Numbered from the stretch's first letter, positions 26,392-33,973 are shown. The stretch: DNA of 39,642 nucleotides from an uncultured Phascolarctobacterium sp. (GCA_905200645.1 CAJKLD010000023.1:1-39642), one strand, 5' to 3'. Numbers and translations: made by a program. Notes: generated by a model not told the origin, from the sequence alone.

Positions 26392-26655
26392 TTATGATAT
26401 TTTTGCAATTACTAGATAATATATTAGCCCTTGTGCCGCAAATTTTATTTCTCTGCTATGTTTAACCATTCTGCTGTAAGGACAGTTTGCAGCTACTGCG
26501 CAGTAATCTCTGCACTTTCTGTCATGCCAGCGTTCTTTAGCTGAGCATAATTCTGGAAGAAAACCTTTCGCCAGTACATCCTTCAGCCTTTTGGCTTTGG
26601 TTTCCATGTAGAGCTTTATCCAATGGTCTGTAGTGGTCAAGCCTTTTTTAGCCAT
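26392..26655 (-). CDS. small four-cysteine protein of unknown function
   Basis: An 87-residue basic protein I do not recognise. It has Cys37, Cys48, Cys52 and Cys58 with His44 nearby (C-x10-C-x3-C-x5-C), which could bind zinc or an iron-sulfur cluster, and a short hydrophobic C-terminal stretch (AAQGLIYYLVIA). No ribosome site is seen before the ATG at 26655. The start codon lies in the loop of a perfect 22-bp inverted repeat (26627-26686), so the message would be hidden in a stable hairpin, or the ORF is a by-product of a mobile-element end. It ends 20 bp before hipB. Coding status is moderately uncertain. Confidence 0.5.
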   Translation of the reverse strand: MAKKGLTTTDHWIKLYMETKAKRLKDVLAKGFLPELCSAKERWHDRKCRDYCAVAANCPYSRMVKHSREIKFAAQGLIYYLVIAKIS

Positions 26656-26686
26656 AAGTGTTACAAAAAGGCTTGACCACTACAGA
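26627..26686. repeat. perfect 22-bp inverted repeat around the start of the four-cysteine ORF
   Basis: Arms 26627-26648 and 26665-26686 are exact complements with a 16-base spacer; the inner arm ends are AAAAAGG/CCTTTTT and the outer ends TCTGTAGTGG. The start codon at 26653-26655 is in the spacer. It could be a mobile-element end duplicated in inverse orientation or an RNA hairpin controlling the downstream genes. Confidence 0.85.
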
Positions 26687-26802
26687 GACTAGATAAAAAC
26701 ATTCCCAAAATAGCCGAGCAAGCTCTCGGATTATATCCTGTTTTGTCTGATAATAGCTAGTTATTTCCACCCATTTTAAGCTTATTCACAACTTGATTTA
26801 AA

Positions 26803-26834
26803 AAGAAAAAAGCTCGGAGAACGGCTCTCCGAGC
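26803..26834 (-). terminator. terminator of tRNA-Thr
   Basis: A perfect 9-bp stem (26812-26820 with 26826-26834, five-base loop). On the minus strand a T-rich tail (TTTTTTCTTTTT) follows, 10 bp past the tRNA 3' end. Confidence 0.85.
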
Positions 26835-26844
26835 AAATTTTTAT

Positions 26845-26920
26845 TGGAGCTGGCAATAGGAATCGAACCCACAACCTGCTGATTACAAATCAGCTGCTCT
26901 GCCTATTGAGCTATGCCAGC
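26845..26920 (-). tRNA. tRNA-Thr (anticodon UGU)
   Basis: A 76-nt cloverleaf with encoded CCA (26845-26847). The 7-bp acceptor stem GCTGGCA/TGCCAGC, a GCTGA/TCAGC anticodon stem with loop TTTGTAA, and the T loop TTCGATT are all present. The anticodon TGT is at 26885-26887. It has its own consensus promoter and terminator and marks the edge of the accessory block; no duplicated 3' end was found on the far side. Confidence 0.95.
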
Positions 26921-26934
26921 ATCTTACTTAGAAT

Positions 26935-26963
26935 ATTATAATGGAGATAAGAATTTTTGTCAA
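26935..26963 (-). promoter_or_regulatory. consensus promoter of tRNA-Thr
   Basis: On the minus strand a perfect TTGACA (26958-26963), 17-nt spacer and perfect TATAAT (26935-26940), 14 bp before the tRNA 5' end. Confidence 0.9.
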
Positions 26964-27008
26964 GCATCCAAAGCTAAGCCCGCACGATACTTTTTGTCAT
27001 GCGGTTAC

Positions 27009-27476
27009 CTATTTATCACAGCCGCAGACAAAATCCAACGCATCCTGCACGCTTTGCTCCGGTTTTACTTTGGTCCAGGCCGCAGCAATTTTTCCTTGTT
27101 CGTCAATAATATATACAGAACGCACTACGCCCATACTGATTTTACCGTAAAGCTTTTTCTCTTGCCAAACTTCATAATCCTGCAAGGTGGTTAGCTCCGT
27201 ATCGGATAGTAAAATAAACGGCAGCTCCTGCTTAGCGGCAAAATTTTGGTGAGATTTAACACTGTCCTTGCTAATGCCAATAACAACAGCGCCTTCAGCC
27301 TTAAATTTTGCGAAAGCATCGCGAAAAGCCTGCGCTTGACGAGTACAGCCGGGAGTAGAATCTTTAGGATAAAAATATAAAACTACTTTTTGGCCCGCAA
27401 AATCATTAAGGCTGACATTTTTTCCGTCCTTATCAGGCAAAGTAAAAGCTGGCGCTTGAGTTCCCACTGCTAACAT
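27009..27476 (-). CDS. bcp: peroxiredoxin of the BCP/AhpC-TSA family
   Basis: A 155-residue thioredoxin-fold peroxidase reducing peroxides. The peroxidatic Cys44 is in YPKDSTPGCTRQAQAF. In typical 2-Cys BCP a resolving Cys follows five residues later; here that place is Gln, so it is a 1-Cys or atypical form. An unusual C-terminal CGC (Cys151, Cys153) might do the resolving. The start at 27476 has AAGGAG eight bases upstream; a longer in-frame start at 27494 lacks one. It stands alone between the tRNA and the rpmA terminator. Confidence 0.9.
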   Translation of the reverse strand: MLAVGTQAPAFTLPDKDGKNVSLNDFAGQKVVLYFYPKDSTPGCTRQAQAFRDAFAKFKAEGAVVIGISKDSVKSHQNFAAKQELPFILLSDTELTTLQDYEVWQEKKLYGKISMGVVRSVYIIDEQGKIAAAWTKVKPEQSVQDALDFVCGCDK

Positions 27477-27506
27477 GATAACAGCTCCTTTCACAAAAAT
27501 AATACG

Positions 27507-27540
27507 TATAAAAAATCCGCACCCAACCGGATGCGGATTT
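27507..27540 (-). terminator. terminator of the rplU-prp-rpmA operon
   Basis: AAATCCGCA (27513-27521) pairs perfectly with TGCGGATTT (27532-27540), ten-base loop. On the minus strand it is followed by a run of T, 10 bp after the rpmA stop. Confidence 0.85.
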
Positions 27541-27550
27541 AATAGTCAAA

Positions 27551-27844
27551 TTACATTGCTGCTTCTTCAACAGGATATACAGAGATTTGGCGTTTGTCGC
27601 GGCCTTTACGCTCAAATTTTACGCGGCCTTCAACGGTTGCAAAAATGGTGTAATCCTTGCCCATGCCAACATTGTTGCCGGGATGGAATTTAGTACCGCG
27701 TTGACGAACGATAATGCTGCCAGCGGTTACCAATTGGCTTTCATGAGCCTTGGTGCCCAAACGTTGTGCGTTAGAGTCACGACCGTTGTGGGAACTGCCG
27801 GTACCTTTTTTATGTGCATGTAATTGCAGAATAATTTCAAACAT
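27551..27844 (-). CDS. rpmA: 50S ribosomal protein L27
   Basis: A 97-residue L27 with the conserved KKGTGSSHNGRDSNAQRLG and VRQRGTKFHPGNNVGMGKDYT. As in Firmicutes it carries a short N-terminal extension (MFEIILQLHA) that Prp removes during ribosome assembly. The usual Phe near the cut (LQ-x-FA) is His here. The start at 27844 has AGGAGG eight bases upstream; the GTG three codons earlier overlaps that site. Last gene of rplU-prp-rpmA. Confidence 0.96.
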   Translation of the reverse strand: MFEIILQLHAHKKGTGSSHNGRDSNAQRLGTKAHESQLVTAGSIIVRQRGTKFHPGNNVGMGKDYTIFATVEGRVKFERKGRDKRQISVYPVEEAAM

Positions 27845-27849
27845 TACTT

Positions 27850-28176
27850 TCACCTCCTATGTTCTTTGATCTGAACATATTGCGGACACTGACGAACTAT
27901 GGATTCTACGCCATATACCATGGTCATAAAAATCGCCTGTGTCAGGTCGTTAGGAGCACTGTTCAATGCTGCCTCTAAAATTCCGTCCTCCTGATTCACT
28001 GCGTAGGACGGTTTAAGTTTTAAATGCTTCTCCAAGCCAAGCAACGGAGCCTGCGTCAAGGCAGAAACGGCACTGCATATTATATCGTTGCCTTCTTCCC
28101 CAAAACCTGCGTGACCACTGACCTTATAGCCGGTTATCATACCTTGCTTGTCCTTGAACAAATCTACATTTATCAT
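27850..28176 (-). CDS. prp: ribosomal-processing cysteine protease Prp
   Basis: A 108-residue protease that trims the N-terminus of L27 in Firmicutes. The catalytic His22 (SGHAGFGEEGNDIICSAVSAL, 20-40) and Cys34 are present. It lies between rplU and rpmA as expected, 5 bp after the rplU stop; its own ribosome site is weak, so translation is probably coupled to rplU. Its stop codon overlaps the rpmA ribosome site. Confidence 0.93.
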   Translation of the reverse strand: MINVDLFKDKQGMITGYKVSGHAGFGEEGNDIICSAVSALTQAPLLGLEKHLKLKPSYAVNQEDGILEAALNSAPNDLTQAIFMTMVYGVESIVRQCPQYVQIKEHRR

Positions 28177-28181
28177 TGCTA

Positions 28182-28493
28182 TTAAGCGTTGATAGCGGTG
28201 ATTTCAACAGTGGTAAACGGTTGACGATGACCTTGACGTTTACGATAGTTGGATTTTGCTTTGTATTTGAAAACAAAAATCTTGTCAGCTTTGCCATGTT
28301 CTACAACTTTAGCAACAACTTTAGCGCCTTCAACTACAGGCTTACCAATTTTTACGTCAGCATCGTTAACAACGGTCAAAACTTCTTCAAAAACTACTTC
28401 AGCGCCAACTTCTGCGTTCAGTTTTTCAACTTGCAGGGTTTCGCCTTCGCTTACACGGTATTGTTTGCCGCCGGTTTTAATAATTGCGTACAT
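28182..28493 (-). CDS. rplU: 50S ribosomal protein L21
   Basis: A 103-residue L21: MYAIIKTGGKQYRVSEGETL at the start and YKAKSNYRKRQGHRQPFT near the end are diagnostic. GGGAGG precedes the ATG. The leader at 28494-28602 probably controls the operon. Confidence 0.97.
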   Translation of the reverse strand: MYAIIKTGGKQYRVSEGETLQVEKLNAEVGAEVVFEEVLTVVNDADVKIGKPVVEGAKVVAKVVEHGKADKIFVFKYKAKSNYRKRQGHRQPFTTVEITAINA

Positions 28494-28602
28494 CTATTTG
28501 CACCTCCCTTGATGATAGACTCGCCAAATACGGTACCCGCTTTGTCTGCGGAATTTACAAACCTCTCTGCGCGGTTGGGGACGGACTAAAGCAGTCCATA
28601 CT
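28494..28602 (-). ncRNA. probable L21 leader RNA (autoregulatory 5' UTR)
   Basis: About 105 nt of GC-richer sequence lie between the strong promoter and rplU. On the minus strand it opens with a GGACT/AGTCC hairpin (GGACTGCTTTAGTCC), followed by C-rich and G-rich segments that can pair. Position and hairpin fit the Firmicute L21 leader family; I did not match the whole consensus. Confidence 0.55.
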
Positions 28603-28607
28603 GGTAT

Positions 28608-28636
28608 ATTTTACCAATACCAAAGTCATTTGTCAA
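28608..28636 (-). promoter_or_regulatory. promoter of rplU-prp-rpmA
   Basis: On the minus strand TTGACA (28631-28636), 17-nt spacer, TAAAAT (28608-28613). The -35 box lies inside the last codons of the RNase G gene (Val-Asp-Lys). Confidence 0.85.
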
Positions 28637-30041
28637 CACCGGTATTGTCTAAAATCATAAAACTTTCTACGTGCAGCGACGAATCGCTTTCTACTTGCAG
28701 GCTGCACGCCAGCTCTCGCTCCCACGCGCGAATATCGCGCTGCAAAAGCCATTCTGCCAGCCAGGGATTAGCCACCACCAAAAGATTTTTGGCGCTGCCG
28801 CGGCTTTTGAGCAGCACGCGCAGACGGCGTTTAACTTCCAGCGCCAATGTTTCCCGGCTCTGCACTCTGCCGCTGCCGCTGCACACCGGGCACGGCGCGT
28901 ACAGTACGCTGGACAAATTTTGGCGTGATTTTTTGCGCGTAATCTCCACCAAATTAAGCACCGTGATATCCTGCACCTTAGGGTGCATTTTATCTCCCGC
29001 CATAGATTCGTGCAGCACATTTAAAATTTCTTTCTTATGCTCGTCTGTATGCATATCGATAAAATCTACTACGATAATGCCGCCAATATCGCGCAGGCGC
29101 AGCTGACGGGCAATTTCTTGGGCCGCCTCGCGGTTAATCTGCATGATAGTTTCTTCCAGGCTTTCCCGTCCGCTGAATTTGCCGCTGTTGACATCAATCA
29201 CCGTCATTGCTTCAGTATAATCAATCACCAAATATCCGCCGCTGGGAAGAGCTACCTGTTTATCGGAAATTTCCGCTACGGCTTCTTGCTGCTTATTATA
29301 AACAAAAATATCTTCCAAGCCTTGATACAGCGTCAGCTTTACGTTCTTCGCCAAAGAAAGCTGATTTAAAAGTTCTTCCACCCGCTTATAAATTGTGAGA
29401 TTATCAATAACAATTTCCGTTAAGTCCGGACGCATATAATCGCGCACAATGCGAATGGATAAATCCAGCTCCCGGCGCAGCAGGCACGGAGCCTTAGCCA
29501 CACGCTCCCGCGCCTGCAAAACCTTCCACGCCGCCGTAAGCTCTGCAATATCCTGCTCTAAAAGCTCGCTGCTGACTCCGGCGGCGACTGTACGCACCAC
29601 TACGCCAATACCTCGCGGACGTGTACCGTGATAAATTTTGCCCAAACGCTCGCGTTCAGCTTTATCCGTTATTTTGCGGGAAATTCCCACATAATCGGCG
29701 CAGGGTAAAAGCACTGCGTAACGTCCCGGCAACGTAATTTCTCTAGTCGCAGTAGGTCCCTTAGTTCCGCGTGCATCCTTAGAAATCTGCACAATTACGC
29801 TTTGACCTTCGGTAACATCCATAGCCTCGCCCAAATACAAAAAGGCGTTCTGCTCCAAACCAATATCTACAAAGGCCGCCTGAATACCGCGCACTACATT
29901 GCAGACGCGCCCCTTAAAAATGCTGCCTACTAAATGCTGCTCCGCTGTACGCTCTACCAAATATTCCATAAGCCTGCCGTTTTCCATAAGACCCATGCGT
30001 GTTTCATCTTGATTGGCTCCGATAATGATTTTTGCTGTCAT
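28626..30041 (-). CDS. rng: RNase E/G family ribonuclease
   Basis: A 471-residue endoribonuclease of RNase G size, for 16S rRNA maturation and mRNA decay. The S1 domain lies at about 38-115 (GSIFKGRVCNVVRGIQAAFV). The catalytic metal Asp pair is Asp283 (TVIDVNSGKF) and Asp326 (VVDFIDM). The zinc-link CPVC is at 384-387. No long C-terminal scaffold follows, so it is RNase G rather than RNase E. The 3' end carries the rplU -35 box. Confidence 0.93.
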   Translation of the reverse strand: MTAKIIIGANQDETRMGLMENGRLMEYLVERTAEQHLVGSIFKGRVCNVVRGIQAAFVDIGLEQNAFLYLGEAMDVTEGQSVIVQISKDARGTKGPTATREITLPGRYAVLLPCADYVGISRKITDKAERERLGKIYHGTRPRGIGVVVRTVAAGVSSELLEQDIAELTAAWKVLQARERVAKAPCLLRRELDLSIRIVRDYMRPDLTEIVIDNLTIYKRVEELLNQLSLAKNVKLTLYQGLEDIFVYNKQQEAVAEISDKQVALPSGGYLVIDYTEAMTVIDVNSGKFSGRESLEETIMQINREAAQEIARQLRLRDIGGIIVVDFIDMHTDEHKKEILNVLHESMAGDKMHPKVQDITVLNLVEITRKKSRQNLSSVLYAPCPVCSGSGRVQSRETLALEVKRRLRVLLKSRGSAKNLLVVANPWLAEWLLQRDIRAWERELACSLQVESDSSLHVESFMILDNTGVDK

Positions 30042-30140
30042 TCTCTTTGCTCTCCTAGTATTTAATTTGCTGCCGCAATTTTTTTATTGTAATAGTATAT
30101 TTTATCATAATTTTTTCTCTAAGCAAAGAGCTAACTGCTT

Positions 30141-31757
30141 TTACCAAGCGGCTACGGTACCGTCAGCACGCGGCTCCGTAGCTCCCGCCAGCACGCCGTC
30201 ATCATTACGCCAAATTACTTCTCCGCGACCAAAGCTGGTATAATCGCTTTTTACGGTAATTTCGTGACCACGACGACGTAAATCTTCAATAATATCCTGC
30301 GGAACTCTATCCTCCAGCCAAATCTTTTTGCCCTCAATCCACTGCCAACGCGGCGCGTCCAAACCGGCTTGAGGATTCAGCAGAAAATCTACCGTATTCA
30401 TAATCACCTGCACGTGACCTTGCGGCTGCATATATGCACCCATTACGCCAAAGGGTCCCACTGCCTTGCCGTCCTTAGTCAAAAAGCCGGGAATAATCGT
30501 ATGGTAAGGCTTTTTGCGCGGCAGTAGATAATCGTCGCTTGTTGAATCTAAGCTGAAACCGGCTGCGCGGCAGTTTAAATTCAGGCCATAACCAGGCAAA
30601 ACAATACCGCTGCCAAAATCTTTGTAATTGCTTTGAATAAACGACACCATATTGCCTTCGTCATCCGCCGTATTCAAATATACAGTACCGCCGCAGAACG
30701 GAGTTCCCGGCGCAGGCTCCAACGCCTGCTCGTTAATCAGCGCGCGGCGCTGAGCAGTGTATTCCTCGCTCAACAACTCTTCGACTTTAGTACGCATATA
30801 ACGCGGGTCGGCAATATATTGCATACCGTCGGCAAACGCCAGCTTCATGGCTTCAATTTGCTTATGATAGGTCTCGCCGCAATTTTTTTCTTTAAACTCA
30901 AAGCCTTTCAGAATATTTAAAGCCATCAACGCAGTAATTCCGTGACCATTGGGCGGCATTTCCCACACATCATAGCCGCGGTAATTTATATGGATAGGCT
31001 CCTGCCACTCCGGCTGATAATCTGCCAAATCCTCTGCCGTCAAATAACCGCCGGTCCGCTCACTGAAAGCAAGCAGTTTTTCTGCCAGCTCGCCGCGGTA
31101 CAAGCTTTCACAATAGCTTTCTGCCAACAGGCGCAAGGTTTTGGCATGCTCCGGCAAGCGCACCATTTCGCCTGTTTGAGGCGCTTTACCATTAGGCACA
31201 AAGGTGTAAAACCAATATTTCATGGCAGGATTATCTTTATAAGGAAGAAATTTTTCCATGCCGGCCTGCCAAAAGCGCGCCACGATAGGCGAAACGGGAT
31301 AACCGTTTTCTGCGTAATAAATGGCTGGCTCAAATAATTTAGCAAAAGGCAGCCTGCCAAAACGCTTATGCAGCTCCGCCCAAGCGCCTGCAGCTCCCGG
31401 AATTGTCATAGACACCCAGCCGAAAAAAGGAATTTTATCCATACAGCCTGCCGCACGAGCTGCTTCCGCCGTCAATTTAGTCGGTGCGTAACCGCTGCCG
31501 TTCAAACCGTAAAGCTTATCCTTTATCCAAACTAAAGCAAAGCAATCGCTGCCCAAGCCTGTATTAGTAGGCTCCAAAATCGTTTGGCAAATGGCCGTAG
31601 CAATAGCGGCGTCCACGGCATTGCCGCCCTGCTGCAAAATTGTTAAACCAGCCTGCGCCGATAAAGGCTGTGAGGTACACACCATGCCGCGTTTAGCATA
31701 AATTACCCGGCGTCGGGAAGTATAAGCATATTCTTGTCCGTCAAAATTAAAATTCAT
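30141..31757 (-). CDS. gamma-glutamyltransferase/acylase-family Ntn hydrolase (YwrD-like, no signal peptide)
   Basis: A 538-residue GGT-family enzyme that self-cleaves before a catalytic Thr; relatives hydrolyse gamma-glutamyl or acyl amides. VCTSQPLSAQAGLTILQQGGNAVDAAIA (26-53) and GLGSDCFALVW open the large subunit. The cleavage point is before Thr358 (CGGTVYLNTADDEGNMVSF). The small subunit keeps GSGIVLPGYGLNLN and RKKPYHTIIPGF. No signal peptide, so it is cytoplasmic, unlike secreted GGT. The start at 31757 has AAGGAGG eight bases upstream. It follows the Crp-like gene by 46 bp. Confidence 0.9.
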   Translation of the reverse strand: MNFNFDGQEYAYTSRRRVIYAKRGMVCTSQPLSAQAGLTILQQGGNAVDAAIATAICQTILEPTNTGLGSDCFALVWIKDKLYGLNGSGYAPTKLTAEAARAAGCMDKIPFFGWVSMTIPGAAGAWAELHKRFGRLPFAKLFEPAIYYAENGYPVSPIVARFWQAGMEKFLPYKDNPAMKYWFYTFVPNGKAPQTGEMVRLPEHAKTLRLLAESYCESLYRGELAEKLLAFSERTGGYLTAEDLADYQPEWQEPIHINYRGYDVWEMPPNGHGITALMALNILKGFEFKEKNCGETYHKQIEAMKLAFADGMQYIADPRYMRTKVEELLSEEYTAQRRALINEQALEPAPGTPFCGGTVYLNTADDEGNMVSFIQSNYKDFGSGIVLPGYGLNLNCRAAGFSLDSTSDDYLLPRKKPYHTIIPGFLTKDGKAVGPFGVMGAYMQPQGHVQVIMNTVDFLLNPQAGLDAPRWQWIEGKKIWLEDRVPQDIIEDLRRRGHEITVKSDYTSFGRGEVIWRNDDGVLAGATEPRADGTVAAW

Positions 31758-31803
31758 CAGCCTTGCCTCCTTCAAAAACTGCATTATAAAAATCTATAAC
31801 AGG

Positions 31804-32520
31804 TTAATTTTTACGTTCATCAATAAAATCATTAGTCAATTTATTATTTTCTAAAGCAGATTGATACTGTGCTAAAGTCAAAATTACCTTGCCGCCGCTG
31901 ACGTTAATCTGCTGCTGCTCTTTGAGCTTGGAAATGGTACGGTTAATTGTTTTTACCGTCATGCCCAGCTCCTCGCGAATTTCTTCGCGCGTTTTGCTCA
32001 GCTTAAAAGAGCCCTTTTCCAAAATTTTGCCTTGCTCGGCGCTTTTCAGCAAATAATCCATAAACAAATATGTGGGCGGATAAAATAATTTTGCGCCGCG
32101 ATTATAAGAAGAACGGTAAAGCTTAAAGGCTATTTCCCGGGCAATCAGCCGCAAAAAGTACATATCCTTAGCTATCCACATTTCAAAATCTTCCCGCGAA
32201 ATCATAAACGCCACGCATTCCGTCAAAGTTTCAATCGTTACAGAAGTTTTCTCCATACCAGCCATAATGGCGACCTCACCGATAAAATCCACTGCTTCAT
32301 TTTTTTCAATCATGAAAACATTGCCGTTTTCAAACTCGTTGATCACCCGATGATCGCCGTGCACAATAATGCCAAAATAATTGAGCGGATAATCCTTTTG
32401 GTGAATAATATAGCCCGGCGGAAAGGTGCGGATGGTATAACGCTCCAGCAATTCTTTAGGCATGTGTTCAAAATAAATTTTGGCAGCAGGATATTTTTCC
32501 AGTAACTCCTCAAGCTTCAT
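31804..32520 (-). CDS. Crp/Fnr-family transcription regulator
   Basis: A 238-residue regulator with an N-terminal cyclic-nucleotide-type beta barrel (about 25-140: TIRTFPPGYIIHQKDYPLNY, AVDFIGEVAIMAGMEKTSVTIETLTEC) and a C-terminal winged helix (about 160-215: LSKTREEIREELGMTVKTINRTISKL). No Cys cluster for an Fnr iron-sulfur centre is seen. The ATG at 32520 is preferred over a TTG at 32553. It is divergent from the DUF3100 operon and cotranscribed with the GGT-like gene, so it probably controls both. Confidence 0.9.
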   Translation of the reverse strand: MKLEELLEKYPAAKIYFEHMPKELLERYTIRTFPPGYIIHQKDYPLNYFGIIVHGDHRVINEFENGNVFMIEKNEAVDFIGEVAIMAGMEKTSVTIETLTECVAFMISREDFEMWIAKDMYFLRLIAREIAFKLYRSSYNRGAKLFYPPTYLFMDYLLKSAEQGKILEKGSFKLSKTREEIREELGMTVKTINRTISKLKEQQQINVSGGKVILTLAQYQSALENNKLTNDFIDERKN

Positions 32521-32600
32521 GGCAGTTCGCTCTTTTCTTTGCTGATTACGCAATAAATTTGCGCAGCTGTACTAAGAAAATCATATCATAAAACTACCCT

Positions 32601-32636
32601 TTTGTCCTTTTTTCACCACAAAAATTTTGTTAAAAT
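32601..32636 (+). promoter_or_regulatory. probable promoter and operator of the DUF3100 operon
   Basis: TAAAAT at 32631-32636 could be a -10 box. Directly before it lies a perfect palindrome ACAAAA-A-TTTTGT (32618-32630), and TTTGT (32601-32605) with ACAAA (32618-32622) forms a wider 22-bp dyad. No good -35 box is seen, which would suit an activated promoter; the divergent Crp-like protein is the obvious candidate. Confidence 0.45.
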
Positions 32637-32681
32637 ACTGGCATAGCAAAGTTTTATTACAAACGAGGAGGAAATTGCTAC

Positions 32682-33527
32682 ATGAAAAAAGAGACCTATC
32701 TTTACAGCGGACTTGCCGAACGCCTGCGCTCAGAGTGGAAAATCTATCTGGCTGCTTTTATCTTCATTATTATTGCCGATTCCATCGGTCAGATTAGAAT
32801 CCCCGTCGGCCCCGGCATATTAATTCTATTCCCGATTTTTTATTCTATTTTCTTAGGTATTTTAGCCGGTCCGCAGCTCACAAAATTTTTCAGCCGCAAG
32901 GATGTTACGGCTGCTTCTAAATTAGTTATCGTCTGCATCTGCCCCTTTATCGCTAAACTTGGCATTAACGCAGGCGCAAATATTGAAACCGTAATTTCCG
33001 CCGGTCCCGCGCTGCTGCTGCAGGAGTTCGGCAACTTAGGTACAATTCTGCTGTCTTTACCTATTGCCTTACTCTTCGGTTTAAAGCGCGAAGCTATCGG
33101 TGCCTGCCATTCTATTAACCGTGAAACTAATTTGGCTTTGGTGCAGGATGTTTTCGGTCCCGAATCTCCCGAAGCGCGAGGCAGTCTTTCTATTTATATT
33201 ATCGGCGGTATGGTCGGTACCATTTATTTTGGCTTTATGACTACGGTTGTAGCTGCTCTTGGTTGGTTCCATCCTTACGCTTTGGGCATGGCGGCCGGTG
33301 TAGGCGCAGGCATTATGATGGCCTCTGCCACGGCCAGCCTTACAGCTATGTTTCCCGACATGGCCGGTCAAATCTCTGCTTTAGCCAGCGCCAGTGAAAC
33401 TATTTCCGGTATTGACGGTATTTATATGGCTCTTTTTGTAGGTCTCCCCCTGTGTAATTGGTTATATAAAAAATTAGAACCGCGTTTAGCTCCTGCAGCC
33501 AATGCAGAAGTAAAGGAGGAAAAATAA
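32682..33527 (+). CDS. DUF3100 membrane protein, probable transporter subunit
   Basis: A 281-residue polytopic membrane protein matching my memory of DUF3100. About seven or eight hydrophobic segments are visible (around 21-38, 45-65, 80-97, 115-135, 170-195, 198-225, 240-262), including GIMMASATASLTAMFPDMAGQISALASASE. The function of the family is not known; it resembles carboxylate or amino-acid exchangers in segment layout. GAGGAGG precedes the ATG. Its TAA overlaps the next ATG by one base, so the two are coupled and may form one two-part transporter. Confidence 0.8.
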   Translation: MKKETYLYSGLAERLRSEWKIYLAAFIFIIIADSIGQIRIPVGPGILILFPIFYSIFLGILAGPQLTKFFSRKDVTAASKLVIVCICPFIAKLGINAGANIETVISAGPALLLQEFGNLGTILLSLPIALLFGLKREAIGACHSINRETNLALVQDVFGPESPEARGSLSIYIIGGMVGTIYFGFMTTVVAALGWFHPYALGMAAGVGAGIMMASATASLTAMFPDMAGQISALASASETISGIDGIYMALFVGLPLCNWLYKKLEPRLAPAANAEVKEEK

Positions 33528-33973
33528 TGCGTTATTTAGAATGGGCAGCAATGTTTTTAGTAGCAGGCTTTGGTATTTGTTTAGCTAATTTAGTTGGCTT
33601 CAAAGTAAACTTTTTCGTTTCTCTTCCCGGCGTGTTGATTTTATTAGGTATTTCTTTTGCTTCCGTAATTTTGAGCAAAATTATTCCCTTAAAGCTTCCC
33701 GTTATCGCTTATTGCTCTATTTTAGGTCTATTGCTGGCCTGCCCCATGTCTCCGGTTCGCGAGACCGTAATTGCGGCAGCCAACAAAATCAATTTCACTG
33801 CGCCCTTGACTATGGTTGGCGCTTATGCGGGCATTTCCATCAGCGACAAGCTGAAAGAATTTATCAGTCAAGGCTGGAAAATGGTACTTATCGCCTGCTT
33901 AGTTATGACCGGCACCTTCATCTGCTCCGCTTTTATCGCTAACGCTGTACTTTCCTGGACCGGCGTAATTTAA
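33527..33973 (+). CDS. small membrane protein partner of DUF3100
   Basis: A 148-residue protein with about four hydrophobic segments (5-25, 28-50, 55-75, 118-142) and a conserved-looking loop CPMSPVRETVIAAANKINFTAPLTMVGAYAGIS. I do not recognise a named family. The TAATG overlap with the DUF3100 gene strongly suggests a two-subunit membrane complex. Nineteen bp later the amidohydrolase begins. Confidence 0.75.
   Translation: MRYLEWAAMFLVAGFGICLANLVGFKVNFFVSLPGVLILLGISFASVILSKIIPLKLPVIAYCSILGLLLACPMSPVRETVIAAANKINFTAPLTMVGAYAGISISDKLKEFISQGWKMVLIACLVMTGTFICSAFIANAVLSWTGVI

Noticed and set aside
26372..26392. HipBST-type three-part toxin system
   Set aside because: hipA here keeps its N-terminal coupling domain, and the small upstream ORF has no resemblance to HipS.
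26845..26920. tRNA-Thr as phage attachment site
   Set aside because: No integrase gene and no second copy of the tRNA 3' end was found within the window.
27435..27615. Small frames around the rpmA terminator
   Set aside because: They overlap the terminator and rpmA end without ribosome sites.
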